Below are positions 1 to 7,527 of a DNA stretch of 64,000 nt, in pieces; the first letter of the stretch is position 1; each line of letters starts with the position of its first letter. The notes below the pieces were generated by a model, which saw only the letters and a list, made by a program, of their open reading frames with translations, made no database searches and was not told where the DNA came from. The stretch comes from Claveliimonas intestinigallinarum. GTDB taxonomy: Bacteria; Bacillota; Clostridia; Lachnospirales; Lachnospiraceae. A program made the position numbers and the translations under genes. The stretch spans positions 127,645-191,644 of the forward strand of contig DXED01000019.1 of assembly GCA_019115145.1 (NCBI GenBank). Direction: 5' to 3'.

Positions 1-637
1 ACGTATTGATATCCCGCACCTTTCCAGGGTTCATTTCCCCACCAGGCGGTATCAGTTCATCTCCTGTGGAGATGATGGTAATCTCCCAGGGCTTTACAAC
101 CTGGACCCTCTGTTTTCCCAGTGCCGCCAAAAGTCCGATTTCCTGGGGCCTCAGAACAGTCCCTTTCGCAAGGGCTACCCTGCCGGAGTGCAGGTCGTCA
201 CCTCTGTAGACAATATTTCCGCCGGAAGGCACGGATGCATACACTGCTATCTCCATATCTGAAAAAAGTTCGCAGTATTCCACCATGACAACGGCATCAG
301 CACCCGGGGGAAGCATGCCGCCAGTTGGAATATACATACATTCTCCCGGCCCGATGCCGTGCGTTGGTGCACAGCCCATCTCCACTTCCCCGGTAACCTG
401 CAGGATTGTGGGAAGGTTTTCCGATGCACCAGATGTATCGGCGCTCCTCACAGCATAGCCATCTACCGTTGACCGATCAAATCCAGGCACATCCTCCTCT
501 GCATGCACATCCTCCGCCATTACTTTTCCGAGGGCATCTTCCACAGGAAGCTCCTGCACTTTCACTTCAAGCCCCTGTATGGCCTTTTTCAATTTCTCTC
601 TGGCCTGAGCCACGGTATCTACCTGCAATAGTTTCAT
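1..637 (-). CDS. moeA: Molybdopterin molybdenumtransferase MoeA (partial, 3' end outside window)
   Basis: MoeA inserts molybdate or tungstate into adenylylated molybdopterin, the last step of cofactor synthesis. Only the N-terminal 212 or so residues are present; the gene runs off the left edge. Translation of the minus strand from an ATG at 637 gives the family motif PGFDRSTVDGYAVR near residue 51 and a late GKVRDINT segment typical of the catalytic domain. An AAGGAAG ribosome binding site lies about 10 bases upstream of the ATG, inside the end of the upstream tungstate ATPase gene, so the two reading frames overlap by 71 bases. Placement directly after tupABC argues for a tungsten-dedicated MoeA, which is an inference; sequence alone does not separate Mo from W forms. 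Confidence 0.93.
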   Translation of the reverse strand, partial: MKLLQVDTVAQAREKLKKAIQGLEVKVQELPVEDALGKVMAEDVHAEEDVPGFDRSTVDGYAVRSADTSGASENLPTILQVTGEVEMGCAPTHGIGPGECMYIPTGGMLPPGADAVVMVEYCELFSDMEIAVYASVPSGGNIVYRGDDLHSGRVALAKGTVLRPQEIGLLAALGKQRVQVVKPWEITIISTGDELIPPGGEMNPGKVRDINT

Positions 638-1244
638 TTTTTATCACGCTTCCTTTTTCCATGTAATGAATGGTCTCACATAGCTGATGCACTGCCTCCA
701 GCTGGTGGCTCACAATAATCCAGGTGATAGGCTCCTTTTTCTGTATTTCCCTGATCATCTCTATAAAAAGAGTCTCACTCTCCGTATCTAAATTAGAAAA
801 TGTCTCATCGATCATGACCAGTTTCGGCTGGAAGATCACAGCCCTCAGAAATGAGAGCTTCTGTCTCTCCCCGCTGGACAGAGATCTGGCGTACTGCCTC
901 TTCTGCCCCAGAAGCCCCGCCTTCCTAAGGAGTTCATCTGTCTTATTCTCATCAGGATGGATATGCCGTATCTGCAAAGGATAGATGAGGTTTTTGTACA
1001 CAGATGCGTCCATCAGGTAAGGTCGCTGAGACAGCATGGTGATTTCCCGAAAGCCAATCCCTTCGTAATCAATAATGCCACTGTCAGGTGTATAGATGCC
1101 CGCCAAAATCTTAAGAAGGACTGTTTTCCCGCAGCCATTTGGTCCGATGATTCCATGTATCCGACCTGGTTCTATATCAAGATGATCGATCTGAAGGCAG
1201 AAATTTCCAATTTTCTTTTCCAGGTCAGTAATTTTCATTTTCAC
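567..1244 (-). CDS. tupC: Tungstate ABC transporter ATP-binding protein (TupC-like)
   Basis: This 225-residue cytoplasmic ATPase energises anion import. Walker A GPNGCGKT is at residues 34-41, the ABC signature LSSGE at 122-126 and Walker B LVMIDE at 142-147, with the switch histidine in a later VSHQ. The start overlaps the permease gene by 20 bases, with a GAGGAAA ribosome binding site inside it, so translation is probably coupled. The protein is short, with no C-terminal Mop (TOBE) domain, unlike ModC; this suits the Tup family. Specificity for tungstate is inferred from the TupA gene two places upstream and the nearby aldehyde oxidoreductase. Confidence 0.9.
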   Translation of the reverse strand: MKMKITDLEKKIGNFCLQIDHLDIEPGRIHGIIGPNGCGKTVLLKILAGIYTPDSGIIDYEGIGFREITMLSQRPYLMDASVYKNLIYPLQIRHIHPDENKTDELLRKAGLLGQKRQYARSLSSGERQKLSFLRAVIFQPKLVMIDETFSNLDTESETLFIEMIREIQKKEPITWIIVSHQLEAVHQLCETIHYMEKGSVIKNETIAGRYRGSGQREIEKGHTGA

Positions 1245-1908
1245 TTTCCTCTCTCTGCAATATGTCGCAAATCCACTGAAGGATAAAAGCCATTACAAGA
1301 AGCAATATGCCCAACGCCACACCTTCTGTAAAGATTCCCTGGCTTTTCAGAAGGGAAATCGTTGTCGTCATGGTCCGGGTCCGGCCTCTGATGTTACCTC
1401 CCACGAGCATGACAGCCCCTACCTCACTAATGGAGCGACCGAACCCGGTCACCATGCAAAAATAGATTTCTCTTCTCAGCTCCCGGATAATGAGCCCGGT
1501 CGTCTGCCACCTTGTTGCTCCCATAGTCACCGCAAACTCACGGATGGAAGGGGCTGATCTTCTGAGGTAGGAGTAGATCATGCCGCAGATGATAGGGGTG
1601 ATGATCAGCGTCTGCGCGATGACCATCCCCTGTATCGTAAACAACAGCGACAGAGGACCAAGAGGTCCTCTTCGCATCAGCAAAAGATATACGATCAACC
1701 CGACCACCACAGGCGGTGAGCCCATGAGCGTACGGTTGAGCCGGATCACGATCTTCTTTCCCGGAAACCGGAACCGTTCCAGCATAAGACCGAAGGTGAT
1801 CCCCAGTACGGAAGCGATCCCGGTGGAGCAGACTGCCATTGTAAACGTCACTCTCACTGCGCTCAGTATATCCGGGTCCGAAACAACGCTTTTCAGCCAC
1901 TCCAGCAT
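1225..1908 (-). CDS. tupB: Tungstate ABC transporter permease (TupB-like)
   Basis: A 227-residue inner-membrane permease of the molybdate/sulfate/tungstate class with about five to six hydrophobic segments. The coupling-helix (EAA-like) region reads REFAVTMGATRWQT, followed by GFGRSISEVGAVMLVGG. It starts with an ATG behind GGAGGAAG, 19 bases downstream of the binding-protein gene, and overlaps the ATPase gene, so the three are one transcription unit. The family imports tungstate or molybdate through the dimeric pore; which oxyanion is used is decided by the binding protein. Confidence 0.9.
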   Translation of the reverse strand: MLEWLKSVVSDPDILSAVRVTFTMAVCSTGIASVLGITFGLMLERFRFPGKKIVIRLNRTLMGSPPVVVGLIVYLLLMRRGPLGPLSLLFTIQGMVIAQTLIITPIICGMIYSYLRRSAPSIREFAVTMGATRWQTTGLIIRELRREIYFCMVTGFGRSISEVGAVMLVGGNIRGRTRTMTTTISLLKSQGIFTEGVALGILLLVMAFILQWICDILQREESENENY

Positions 1909-1927
1909 TCTTCACTTCCTCCCTGCT

Positions 1928-2830
1928 CTATGCGTCTGTCCCTGCGTTCGGTGTAAACAGGGCCTGTCCATACTCCTCAACCCCGTATTCGCCGATCAGT
2001 TTCTGCACTTCATCCGAGCAGATCCACTCGATAAAGTCATTTGCGCCCTCATTGTTGACCTCCGGATATTTCTCCGGGTTGACAGCGATCACGCCGTACT
2101 GGTTCAGCAGGCTGTCATTGCCCTCACAGACGATATCCAGCTGATAGTCAAGGGTTGCATCCTGGCTCTGCTTCAGCCATGTGCCGCGGTCTGTCAGGCA
2201 GTACGCCTGCTGCTCGTCCGCCATGGTGATGGTCGCTCCCATGCCCTGTCCGGATTCCACATAATTTGGATCTGTCGTCGGGTCAAGCCCCAGCTCTTCC
2301 CAGATTCCTTTCTCTTTCTTGTCTGTGCCGGAGTCGTCGCCCCTGGAGACAAACGGCAGCTGATCGTTTATGATCTGCGTAAACACCGCGTTGATGTCAT
2401 CTGTCTTCTCGATCGGCGAAGAGGGGCCTACCACGATAAAATCATTGTACATAACCGGAAATCTCTCGACACCGTATCCCTCTGCCACAAATTCCTCCTC
2501 GCTGGATTTGGCATGGACCAGGACAACGTCCACATCCCCGCTCTCACCCATGGCAAGCGCCTCACCGGTTCCGACGGCCGTCCACTCCAGATCCCAGCCT
2601 GTATCCTCCTTGAACAGGGGCTGCAGATAATCCAGAAGCCCGGTGTCCTCTGTGCTGGTGGTGGTCGCCATCATAAGCGTACCCTTGTCTTCCGGCGCCG
2701 CCTCCTCTGTCTGCTCCTCAGCCGCAGCGTCCGCCTCTTCGCTTTCCGCCGGCTCCTCCGACTGTCCGCCGCAGGCTGTCAGACCGATACACATTACTGT
2801 CACAAGAAAAGCTGCTGTCAACTTCTTCAT
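1928..2830 (-). CDS. tupA: Tungstate-binding lipoprotein TupA
   Basis: Extracellular substrate-binding protein of 300 residues. A lipoprotein signal ends in LTAC (Cys20), followed by an acidic, low-complexity linker. Residues 56-67 read TTTSTEDTGLLD, the TupA signature whose Thr/Ser residues line the oxyanion pocket; later SRGDDSGTDKKEK and YCLTDRGTW also match TupA. It starts at an ATG seven bases after AAGGAGGAG. TupA proteins bind tungstate with far higher affinity than molybdate (established for the family). It is first in a tupABC-moeA unit, preceded by a leader with a palindrome that may control it. Confidence 0.93.
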   Translation of the reverse strand: MKKLTAAFLVTVMCIGLTACGGQSEEPAESEEADAAAEEQTEEAAPEDKGTLMMATTTSTEDTGLLDYLQPLFKEDTGWDLEWTAVGTGEALAMGESGDVDVVLVHAKSSEEEFVAEGYGVERFPVMYNDFIVVGPSSPIEKTDDINAVFTQIINDQLPFVSRGDDSGTDKKEKGIWEELGLDPTTDPNYVESGQGMGATITMADEQQAYCLTDRGTWLKQSQDATLDYQLDIVCEGNDSLLNQYGVIAVNPEKYPEVNNEGANDFIEWICSDEVQKLIGEYGVEEYGQALFTPNAGTDA

Positions 2831-2871
2831 AAAAATCTCCTCCTTTTCAGTCAGCTGTCTCTAAAATTTGC

Positions 2872-2896
2872 GCCATTTTTTCAAAAGAAAAATGGC
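2872..2896. repeat. 9-bp perfect inverted repeat just upstream of tupA
   Basis: GCCATTTTT and its exact complement AAAAATGGC are separated by 7 bases, about 40 bases upstream of the tupA start. There is no T-run after it on either strand, so it is a poor terminator. It could be an operator for a metal-oxyanion repressor or an mRNA hairpin. No regulator gene is adjacent. Confidence 0.5.
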
Positions 2897-3070
2897 CTCT
2901 GAAAAAGAAGACCACACAAAAGGAACCTGTTCTTTTTGCGGATATTCTTTTCAAACGCGGAAGGCATCTTCTTTTCAGGAGATACCCGTTGGCCTGCCCC
3001 CATGGTCTGTACCGGCTTTAGGCTGACAGGCTCGAATTCCTGCAAACTATATGAAATTGTATATATTGCC
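2897..3070 (-). promoter_or_regulatory. Probable structured leader region between moaA and tupA
   Basis: The space between moaA and tupA carries several short complementary pairs on the minus strand: CAGG/CCTG, GCCTG/CAGGC enclosing about 30 bases, and GGTATCT/AGATGCC around a 10-base loop, followed by an AT-rich AAAAAGAA/TTCTTTTT pair. I do not recognise a known riboswitch here, and the only open frame lacks a ribosome binding site. It is listed as a candidate leader only. Confidence 0.35.
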
Positions 3071-3120
3071 ATCAGACTGCCGCCGGATCCTTGTCCCTCC
3101 TCTCCGTTGCTGTTTGGCTC

Positions 3121-4098
3121 CTACCCACCGATCCTGAACATATCCTTATGTTCAAATTCCGATGAATCGCCCGCTTCAAAATGGTGGCAGGCCGGCTTGC
3201 GGTAAATCGCCTTCTCCACAGCCTGGAGAAGTTCCCTGTCCGATGCGCCGCCCCGCACAAGAGCTCTCACATCCTCTCCGTCTGCATACTGCAGGCACGG
3301 CTTCAGAAAACCTTCCGCCGTCAGGCGGATCCGGTTGCATCCGGAACAGAATTTGTGGGAGATGGCGCTGATAAACCCGATCTTTCCTTCAAATCCGGCA
3401 AAGGAGACATACTGCGCCGGGCCGTTCCCGAAGTGACCGCTGCACGGCCTCTCCGGCCCGAATGCCTCCCGCAGACGCTCCAGCACATCTTCCTGGGAGC
3501 TGCCGCGGAAATCCCTGCCGAGCCCCACCGGCATCATCTCGATGAACCGGACGTCGATCGGCCTGTCTTTTGCGATCCCTGCCAGGCCGATCCACTGATT
3601 CTCGTTTATCCCCTTGAGGGGGACGCAGTTGATCTTTACTTTCAGCCCCGGGCAGGCTGCGGCTGCCTCCAGCCCCTCCAGCGCTGCTGCCAGACAGTCC
3701 CTCCTTGCCACAGACGCGTACATGGCGGGATCCAGGGTGTCCAGGCTGATGTTGACTGCATCCACGCCCGCCCCCACAAGGTCATGGACCTGCTCTTTTA
3801 AGAGGACGCCGTTTGTCGTGACCGTCACTTCCCTGATCCCGGAGACCGCTTTCACAGCGGCGGCAAGCCCCGCCAGGTTCTTTCTGACAAGGGGTTCCCC
3901 CCCTGTCAGTTTGATCCTGGTGATCCCGGCTGCTGCCGCCGCGCGCACGATCCTGACGATCTCGTCGTAAGTCAGGATATCCTGATGGGACACCTGCTCG
4001 ATCCCACCCTCAGGCATGCAGTATATGCAGCGCAGGTTGCAGCGGTCCGTGACCGATACCCTCATGTAATTGATCTGTCTTCCGTACTGGTCTTTCAT
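3121..4098 (-). CDS. moaA: GTP 3',8-cyclase MoaA
   Basis: Radical-SAM enzyme that starts molybdopterin synthesis by turning GTP into 3',8-cyclo-dihydro-GTP. The protein has 325 residues, the usual length. The SAM cluster motif CNLRCIYC places cysteines at 20, 24 and 27; TGGEP follows near residue 82. The second cluster, unique to MoaA, is in CSGCNRIRLTAEGFLKPC, and the chain ends in the conserved Gly-Gly (RIGG). It lies 61 bases downstream of the NuoG-like gene, on the same strand as the oxidoreductase operon. moaC, moaB and moaE are not in the window, so the rest of the pathway is elsewhere. Confidence 0.96.
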   Translation of the reverse strand: MKDQYGRQINYMRVSVTDRCNLRCIYCMPEGGIEQVSHQDILTYDEIVRIVRAAAAAGITRIKLTGGEPLVRKNLAGLAAAVKAVSGIREVTVTTNGVLLKEQVHDLVGAGVDAVNISLDTLDPAMYASVARRDCLAAALEGLEAAAACPGLKVKINCVPLKGINENQWIGLAGIAKDRPIDVRFIEMMPVGLGRDFRGSSQEDVLERLREAFGPERPCSGHFGNGPAQYVSFAGFEGKIGFISAISHKFCSGCNRIRLTAEGFLKPCLQYADGEDVRALVRGGASDRELLQAVEKAIYRKPACHHFEAGDSSEFEHKDMFRIGG

Positions 4099-4159
4099 GC
4101 CGGTATCCCTCTTTCTGGCTCTCGCAAATCATTGCCCTTATTCAATCACTACCTCTATT

Positions 4160-4906
4160 TTACACGATTCCGTAGGTGTGCGCCATGGTATCTGTCATCT
4201 TTTTCTTTCTGCATGTAGGACAAAGTTCCTCTGGCTCTTCTCCCGCCCTTCCGGCTGCAAGTTCCATCTCTTCCCTGGTGCCTACGGGTGCGCCGCACTC
4301 GCGGCAGTGGACGATCTCAAAGGTCCGCCCCCACACCTCTCTTGTCTGCCCGTCATCCTTAAAAGTAATGGCTTTTGTCGGACAGATATAAGCGCAGCTT
4401 AAGCAGCCCACACAGTCTTTGGAGGGTTCATCATAGGGCGTGGAGATCTTCTTTGCAGTACCCCGAAGCACGGTGGAGATGGCTCCCGTCCCCAGCTTTG
4501 CACAGGCCCCCGCGCAGAGACCGCACATAATGCATTTCTCCCCGTCAATCTGTGCGAACCGGCTACCGTCCGCCGCGCCGTAAGCTTTGCACAGCGCGTC
4601 GATCACGCCGCTTTCCGGCGCTCTCTCCTTCAGGAGCATGAGCACCACGGCCCGGTCTTCTTTGACACGCTCGCTGTCGGTATAGACTTCACACGGCCGC
4701 TCCACCGGATACACGCAGGACACTACGATCTTGCTCCTGCCCTTTTCCACGACTTCCACCAGACACACCCTGCAGCAGGCCTGTCCGGAGATCGCGGGAT
4801 GATGGCACAGTGTCGGGATGTAAAAACCATTCCTTCTTGCCACATCCAGCAGGAACTCGCCTTTTTCGCAGGTGCATTTTTTTCCGTTAATGGTAATCTC
4901 TATCAT
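4160..4906 (-). CDS. NuoG-N-terminal-like FeS subunit of oxidoreductase complex (BfuA-like)
   Basis: 248-residue iron-sulfur protein related to the N-terminus of NuoG and of [FeFe]-hydrogenases. Residues 1-80 form a plant-type [2Fe-2S] domain (CHHPAISGQACCRVC, later SCVYPV); CIMCGLCAGAC and CVGCLSCAYIC supply [4Fe-4S] ligands. A C-terminal zinc-ribbon-like HCRECG...CPTC is an extra. No catalytic hydrogenase domain is present, so it only relays electrons. It starts in an ATGA overlap with the NuoF-like gene. In tungsten oxidoreductase complexes of gut anaerobes such a subunit joins NuoE/F-like proteins as the Bfu electron-bifurcation module; that role is inferred from the gene set. Confidence 0.85.
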   Translation of the reverse strand: MIEITINGKKCTCEKGEFLLDVARRNGFYIPTLCHHPAISGQACCRVCLVEVVEKGRSKIVVSCVYPVERPCEVYTDSERVKEDRAVVLMLLKERAPESGVIDALCKAYGAADGSRFAQIDGEKCIMCGLCAGACAKLGTGAISTVLRGTAKKISTPYDEPSKDCVGCLSCAYICPTKAITFKDDGQTREVWGRTFEIVHCRECGAPVGTREEMELAAGRAGEEPEELCPTCRKKKMTDTMAHTYGIV

Positions 4907-6705
4907 GCTTCCTGCCCCCTTCCCACTGCTTTTACCGCGTCAAACCTGCAGGCCTCTCTGCAGCTTCCGCAGGAAATACATTTTGAGGGATCGATCCTGT
5001 GCGGCATCTTCTTTTCTCCACTGATGGCTCCGGCCGGACATCCCTTTGCGCACATATCGCAGCCGATGCACTTCGCCTCATCGATCTCAAACCGGGTCAG
5101 ATTCTTGCAGACGCCTGCTGGACATCTCTTTTCCCGGATATGGGCTTCATACTCATCCCGGAAATACTTGATCGTCGTGAGGATCGGGTTGGGCGCGCTC
5201 TTGCCAAGACTGCACAACGACGCGTCCTGCACAGCGTGGCCGATCCGCTCCAGCAGTTCAATGTCTCCTTCTCTTCCTCTGCCCTCGCAGATATCCGTCA
5301 GGATCTCCAGCATCCGCCGCAGGCCCTCCCTGCAGGGCGTACACTTGCCGCAGCTCTCCTCACAGAGGAAGTTTGTATAATACCTGGCCACTTCCACCAT
5401 ACAGCTCCTGTCATCCATAACGATCATGCCGCCGGATCCCATCATGGCGCCGTACTTTGCCAGAGAATCAAAATCCACCTTCAGATCCAGCATGCTCTCC
5501 GGAATGCAGCCGCCGGAAGGACCGCCTGTCTGGACCGCCTTAAAGGGCCGGTCCCCGATGATCCCGCCGCCGATATCAAAGATCAGATGCCGGAGCGATG
5601 TTCCCATGGGCACTTCCACAAGGCCGGTCCTTTTCACCTTTCCCACCAGGGCAAATACCTTGGTCCCCGTGCTCGTCTCTGTACCGATTTCGGCAAATTT
5701 CTTCCCTCCGTCCCGGATGATCAGCGGGATGTTGGCAAGCGTCTCCACATTGTTCAGAACTGTGGGCTGGTTCCAGAGCCCTTTCTGGACAGAGCGGATA
5801 TACTTTGCCCGGGGTTCTCCTACCCTTCCCTCGACAGATGCCATGAGAGCCGTGGATTCTCCGCAGACAAAGGCTCCTCCTCCGCGGACTACCGACAAAT
5901 GCAGTCTCTTTGACGAACCCATGACGGATTTCCCGATGATCCCCCGCGCTTCTGCGTCTTCCAGCGCTTTTTTCACATGCTTCACTGCCAGGTCATATTC
6001 ATCGCGGATATAGAAAAAGCCTTCTTCCGCCCCAATGGCAATGGCCGCGATGGCCAGGCCCTCGATCACCGCATGGGGATCGCCTTCCAGGATCGACCGG
6101 TCCATGAATGCGCCCGGGTCTCCCTCGTCGCCGTTGCAGGCCACATACTTGGGGAAGTTATCATAGGAAGCCGCTGTGCGCCACTTCCTTCCGGCAGGGA
6201 ATCCGGCGCCGCCCCGTCCCCGGAGCCCGGACTCTTCTACTTCCGCGATCACTTCGTCCGGCGTCATCTGCAGGGCTTTTCGCAAGGCCTCATAACCGCC
6301 CAGTTCCAGGTAATCCTCAATATTCTCCGGATCGATCTTTCCGATATGGCGGAGAGCCAGTTTCTGCTGATGTGCGTAGAAGGGATTTTCCTCCTGGGAG
6401 CGGACCCGGTTTCCCTCATTATCTTTATACATGAGCCTTGGGATCTCCTGGTCTTCCAGCACACTCTTCTCCAGGATTTCCGGCACATCTTTTGGTTTTA
6501 CTTTATAGTAGACCAGATTATCCGGCATGATCTTCACGATCGGACCGTTTTCGCAGAAGCCGTTGCATCCCGTCGTCTTGATCTGCGGGATCACATCGGC
6601 GTCTGCGCCGCTTTTTTCTATTTCACTGCGGAAGGCATCTACCACGTTCATACTGCCGTTTGCCCGGCACCCGGTGCCGCAGCAGATCAATATCTGTTTC
6701 TTCAT
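4903..6705 (-). CDS. NuoF-like FMN/NAD-binding FeS subunit (BfuB-like)
   Basis: 600-residue diaphorase subunit. An N-terminal thioredoxin-fold [2Fe-2S] domain (CCGTGC, then TTGCNGFCENG) is fused to the NuoF core: the glycine-rich GLRGRGGAGFPAGRKW binds NADH and FMN, and CNGDEGDPGAFMDR is the family signature. A [4Fe-4S] site is in ESCGKCTPCREG. A C-terminal 2x[4Fe-4S] ferredoxin follows (CIGCDMCAKGC and CISCGSCREAC). The ATG at 6705 is used rather than an in-frame GTG 12 bases upstream; it begins one base after the NuoE stop. The domain order matches HydB and BfuB proteins, which couple NAD to ferredoxin. Bifurcation is an inference from composition. Confidence 0.9.
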   Translation of the reverse strand: MKKQILICCGTGCRANGSMNVVDAFRSEIEKSGADADVIPQIKTTGCNGFCENGPIVKIMPDNLVYYKVKPKDVPEILEKSVLEDQEIPRLMYKDNEGNRVRSQEENPFYAHQQKLALRHIGKIDPENIEDYLELGGYEALRKALQMTPDEVIAEVEESGLRGRGGAGFPAGRKWRTAASYDNFPKYVACNGDEGDPGAFMDRSILEGDPHAVIEGLAIAAIAIGAEEGFFYIRDEYDLAVKHVKKALEDAEARGIIGKSVMGSSKRLHLSVVRGGGAFVCGESTALMASVEGRVGEPRAKYIRSVQKGLWNQPTVLNNVETLANIPLIIRDGGKKFAEIGTETSTGTKVFALVGKVKRTGLVEVPMGTSLRHLIFDIGGGIIGDRPFKAVQTGGPSGGCIPESMLDLKVDFDSLAKYGAMMGSGGMIVMDDRSCMVEVARYYTNFLCEESCGKCTPCREGLRRMLEILTDICEGRGREGDIELLERIGHAVQDASLCSLGKSAPNPILTTIKYFRDEYEAHIREKRCPAGVCKNLTRFEIDEAKCIGCDMCAKGCPAGAISGEKKMPHRIDPSKCISCGSCREACRFDAVKAVGRGQEA

Positions 6706-6706
6706 A

Positions 6707-7180
6707 TTACTCAGCACCGCCTTCCCTCACTCCCTGAATAATTTCCTTTAATTTTTCCAGGGTAACCTTTCCATAATAGACGTCGTCCACAACCAGGACC
6801 GGCGCCAGAGCACAGGATCCCAGGCAGTTCACCGTCTCCAGGGAAAACATGCCGTCCTGCGTGGTCTCCCCGGGCCCGATATCCAGCTCTCTTCTGATCC
6901 CGTCGATCAGGGTCGACGCACCCCTGATATGGCAGGCCGTACCGTCACAGCACTTGATAATGTGCCTGCCCTTCGGCACGAGACTCAGCGCCTTGTAGAA
7001 TGTAGCCATGGCGTAGAGGGAAGACACCGGACACTGTAGTTCCTCCGCCAGCGCCTCCATGCCCTCCCTTGGCACATACTGGAATTCCCGCTGCATATCC
7101 TGCAGGATCGCGAGCGCGTATCTCCTGTCCGGCTGGTAAGAATGTATGATCTCTTCAATCCGCTTTTCGGATACTTCCAT
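6707..7180 (-). CDS. NuoE-like [2Fe-2S] subunit (BfuC-like)
   Basis: 157-residue thioredoxin-like ferredoxin. Helical N-terminus, then the four ligands of the NuoE [2Fe-2S] cluster in KCCDGTACH and NCLGSCALAP. Length is normal for NuoE/HydC. It sits between the MoaD-like gene and the NuoF-like gene, one base from the latter's start, so it is surely part of the same complex. It passes electrons between the flavin of the NuoF-like subunit and the other clusters. Confidence 0.92.
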   Translation of the reverse strand: MEVSEKRIEEIIHSYQPDRRYALAILQDMQREFQYVPREGMEALAEELQCPVSSLYAMATFYKALSLVPKGRHIIKCCDGTACHIRGASTLIDGIRRELDIGPGETTQDGMFSLETVNCLGSCALAPVLVVDDVYYGKVTLEKLKEIIQGVREGGAE

Positions 7181-7200
7181 CCTGTTTCACCACCTTATCC

Positions 7201-7476
7201 TTAACCGCCAGCCACCACAGGGAAGATGGATACAACGTCTGTCGGAGACAGCTTCGTGTCGATCCCTCCAAGATGCTCCACATGTCTTCCGTTCACCAGG
7301 ATGATGATCTCCTCTCCCAGTTCTGTCCCGTCCGGGGTCAGCAGCTTTTCCCTCAGCCTGTCCCCGTAAGTCTCGCTCAGAGCCAGAGTCAGTTTCCGGA
7401 CATCCTCCTGATACGGAAAGTCCACGATCTTACATTTTGTATACTCCCTGAGGTAGGCAAAAAATTTCACTGTCAT
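7201..7476 (-). CDS. MoaD/ThiS-family small protein
   Basis: 91-residue beta-grasp protein ending in the Gly-Gly tail (FPVVAGG) that is thiocarboxylated in sulfur carriers such as MoaD. The ATG at 7476 has GGGAGAAGAAAG before it and fits the family N-terminus (MTVKFFAYL); a longer frame upstream adds arginine-rich sequence with no support. It sits between the aldehyde oxidoreductase and NuoE-like genes. MoaD-like genes often accompany AOR-family enzymes and probably donate sulfur for the tungstopterin dithiolene. No MoaE or MoeB is encoded nearby. Confidence 0.88.
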   Translation of the reverse strand: MTVKFFAYLREYTKCKIVDFPYQEDVRKLTLALSETYGDRLREKLLTPDGTELGEEIIILVNGRHVEHLGGIDTKLSPTDVVSIFPVVAGG

Positions 7477-7527
7477 CTTTCTTCTCCCGGCAGGCAGCCG
7501 CCAGGCCGCCCGCCTCACATGTGATCT

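Noticed and set aside
2881..3072. 63-codon open frame between moaA and tupA, minus strand
   Set aside because: No ribosome binding site, no recognisable protein character, and it coincides with complementary pairs and the tupA palindrome; a leader region is more likely.
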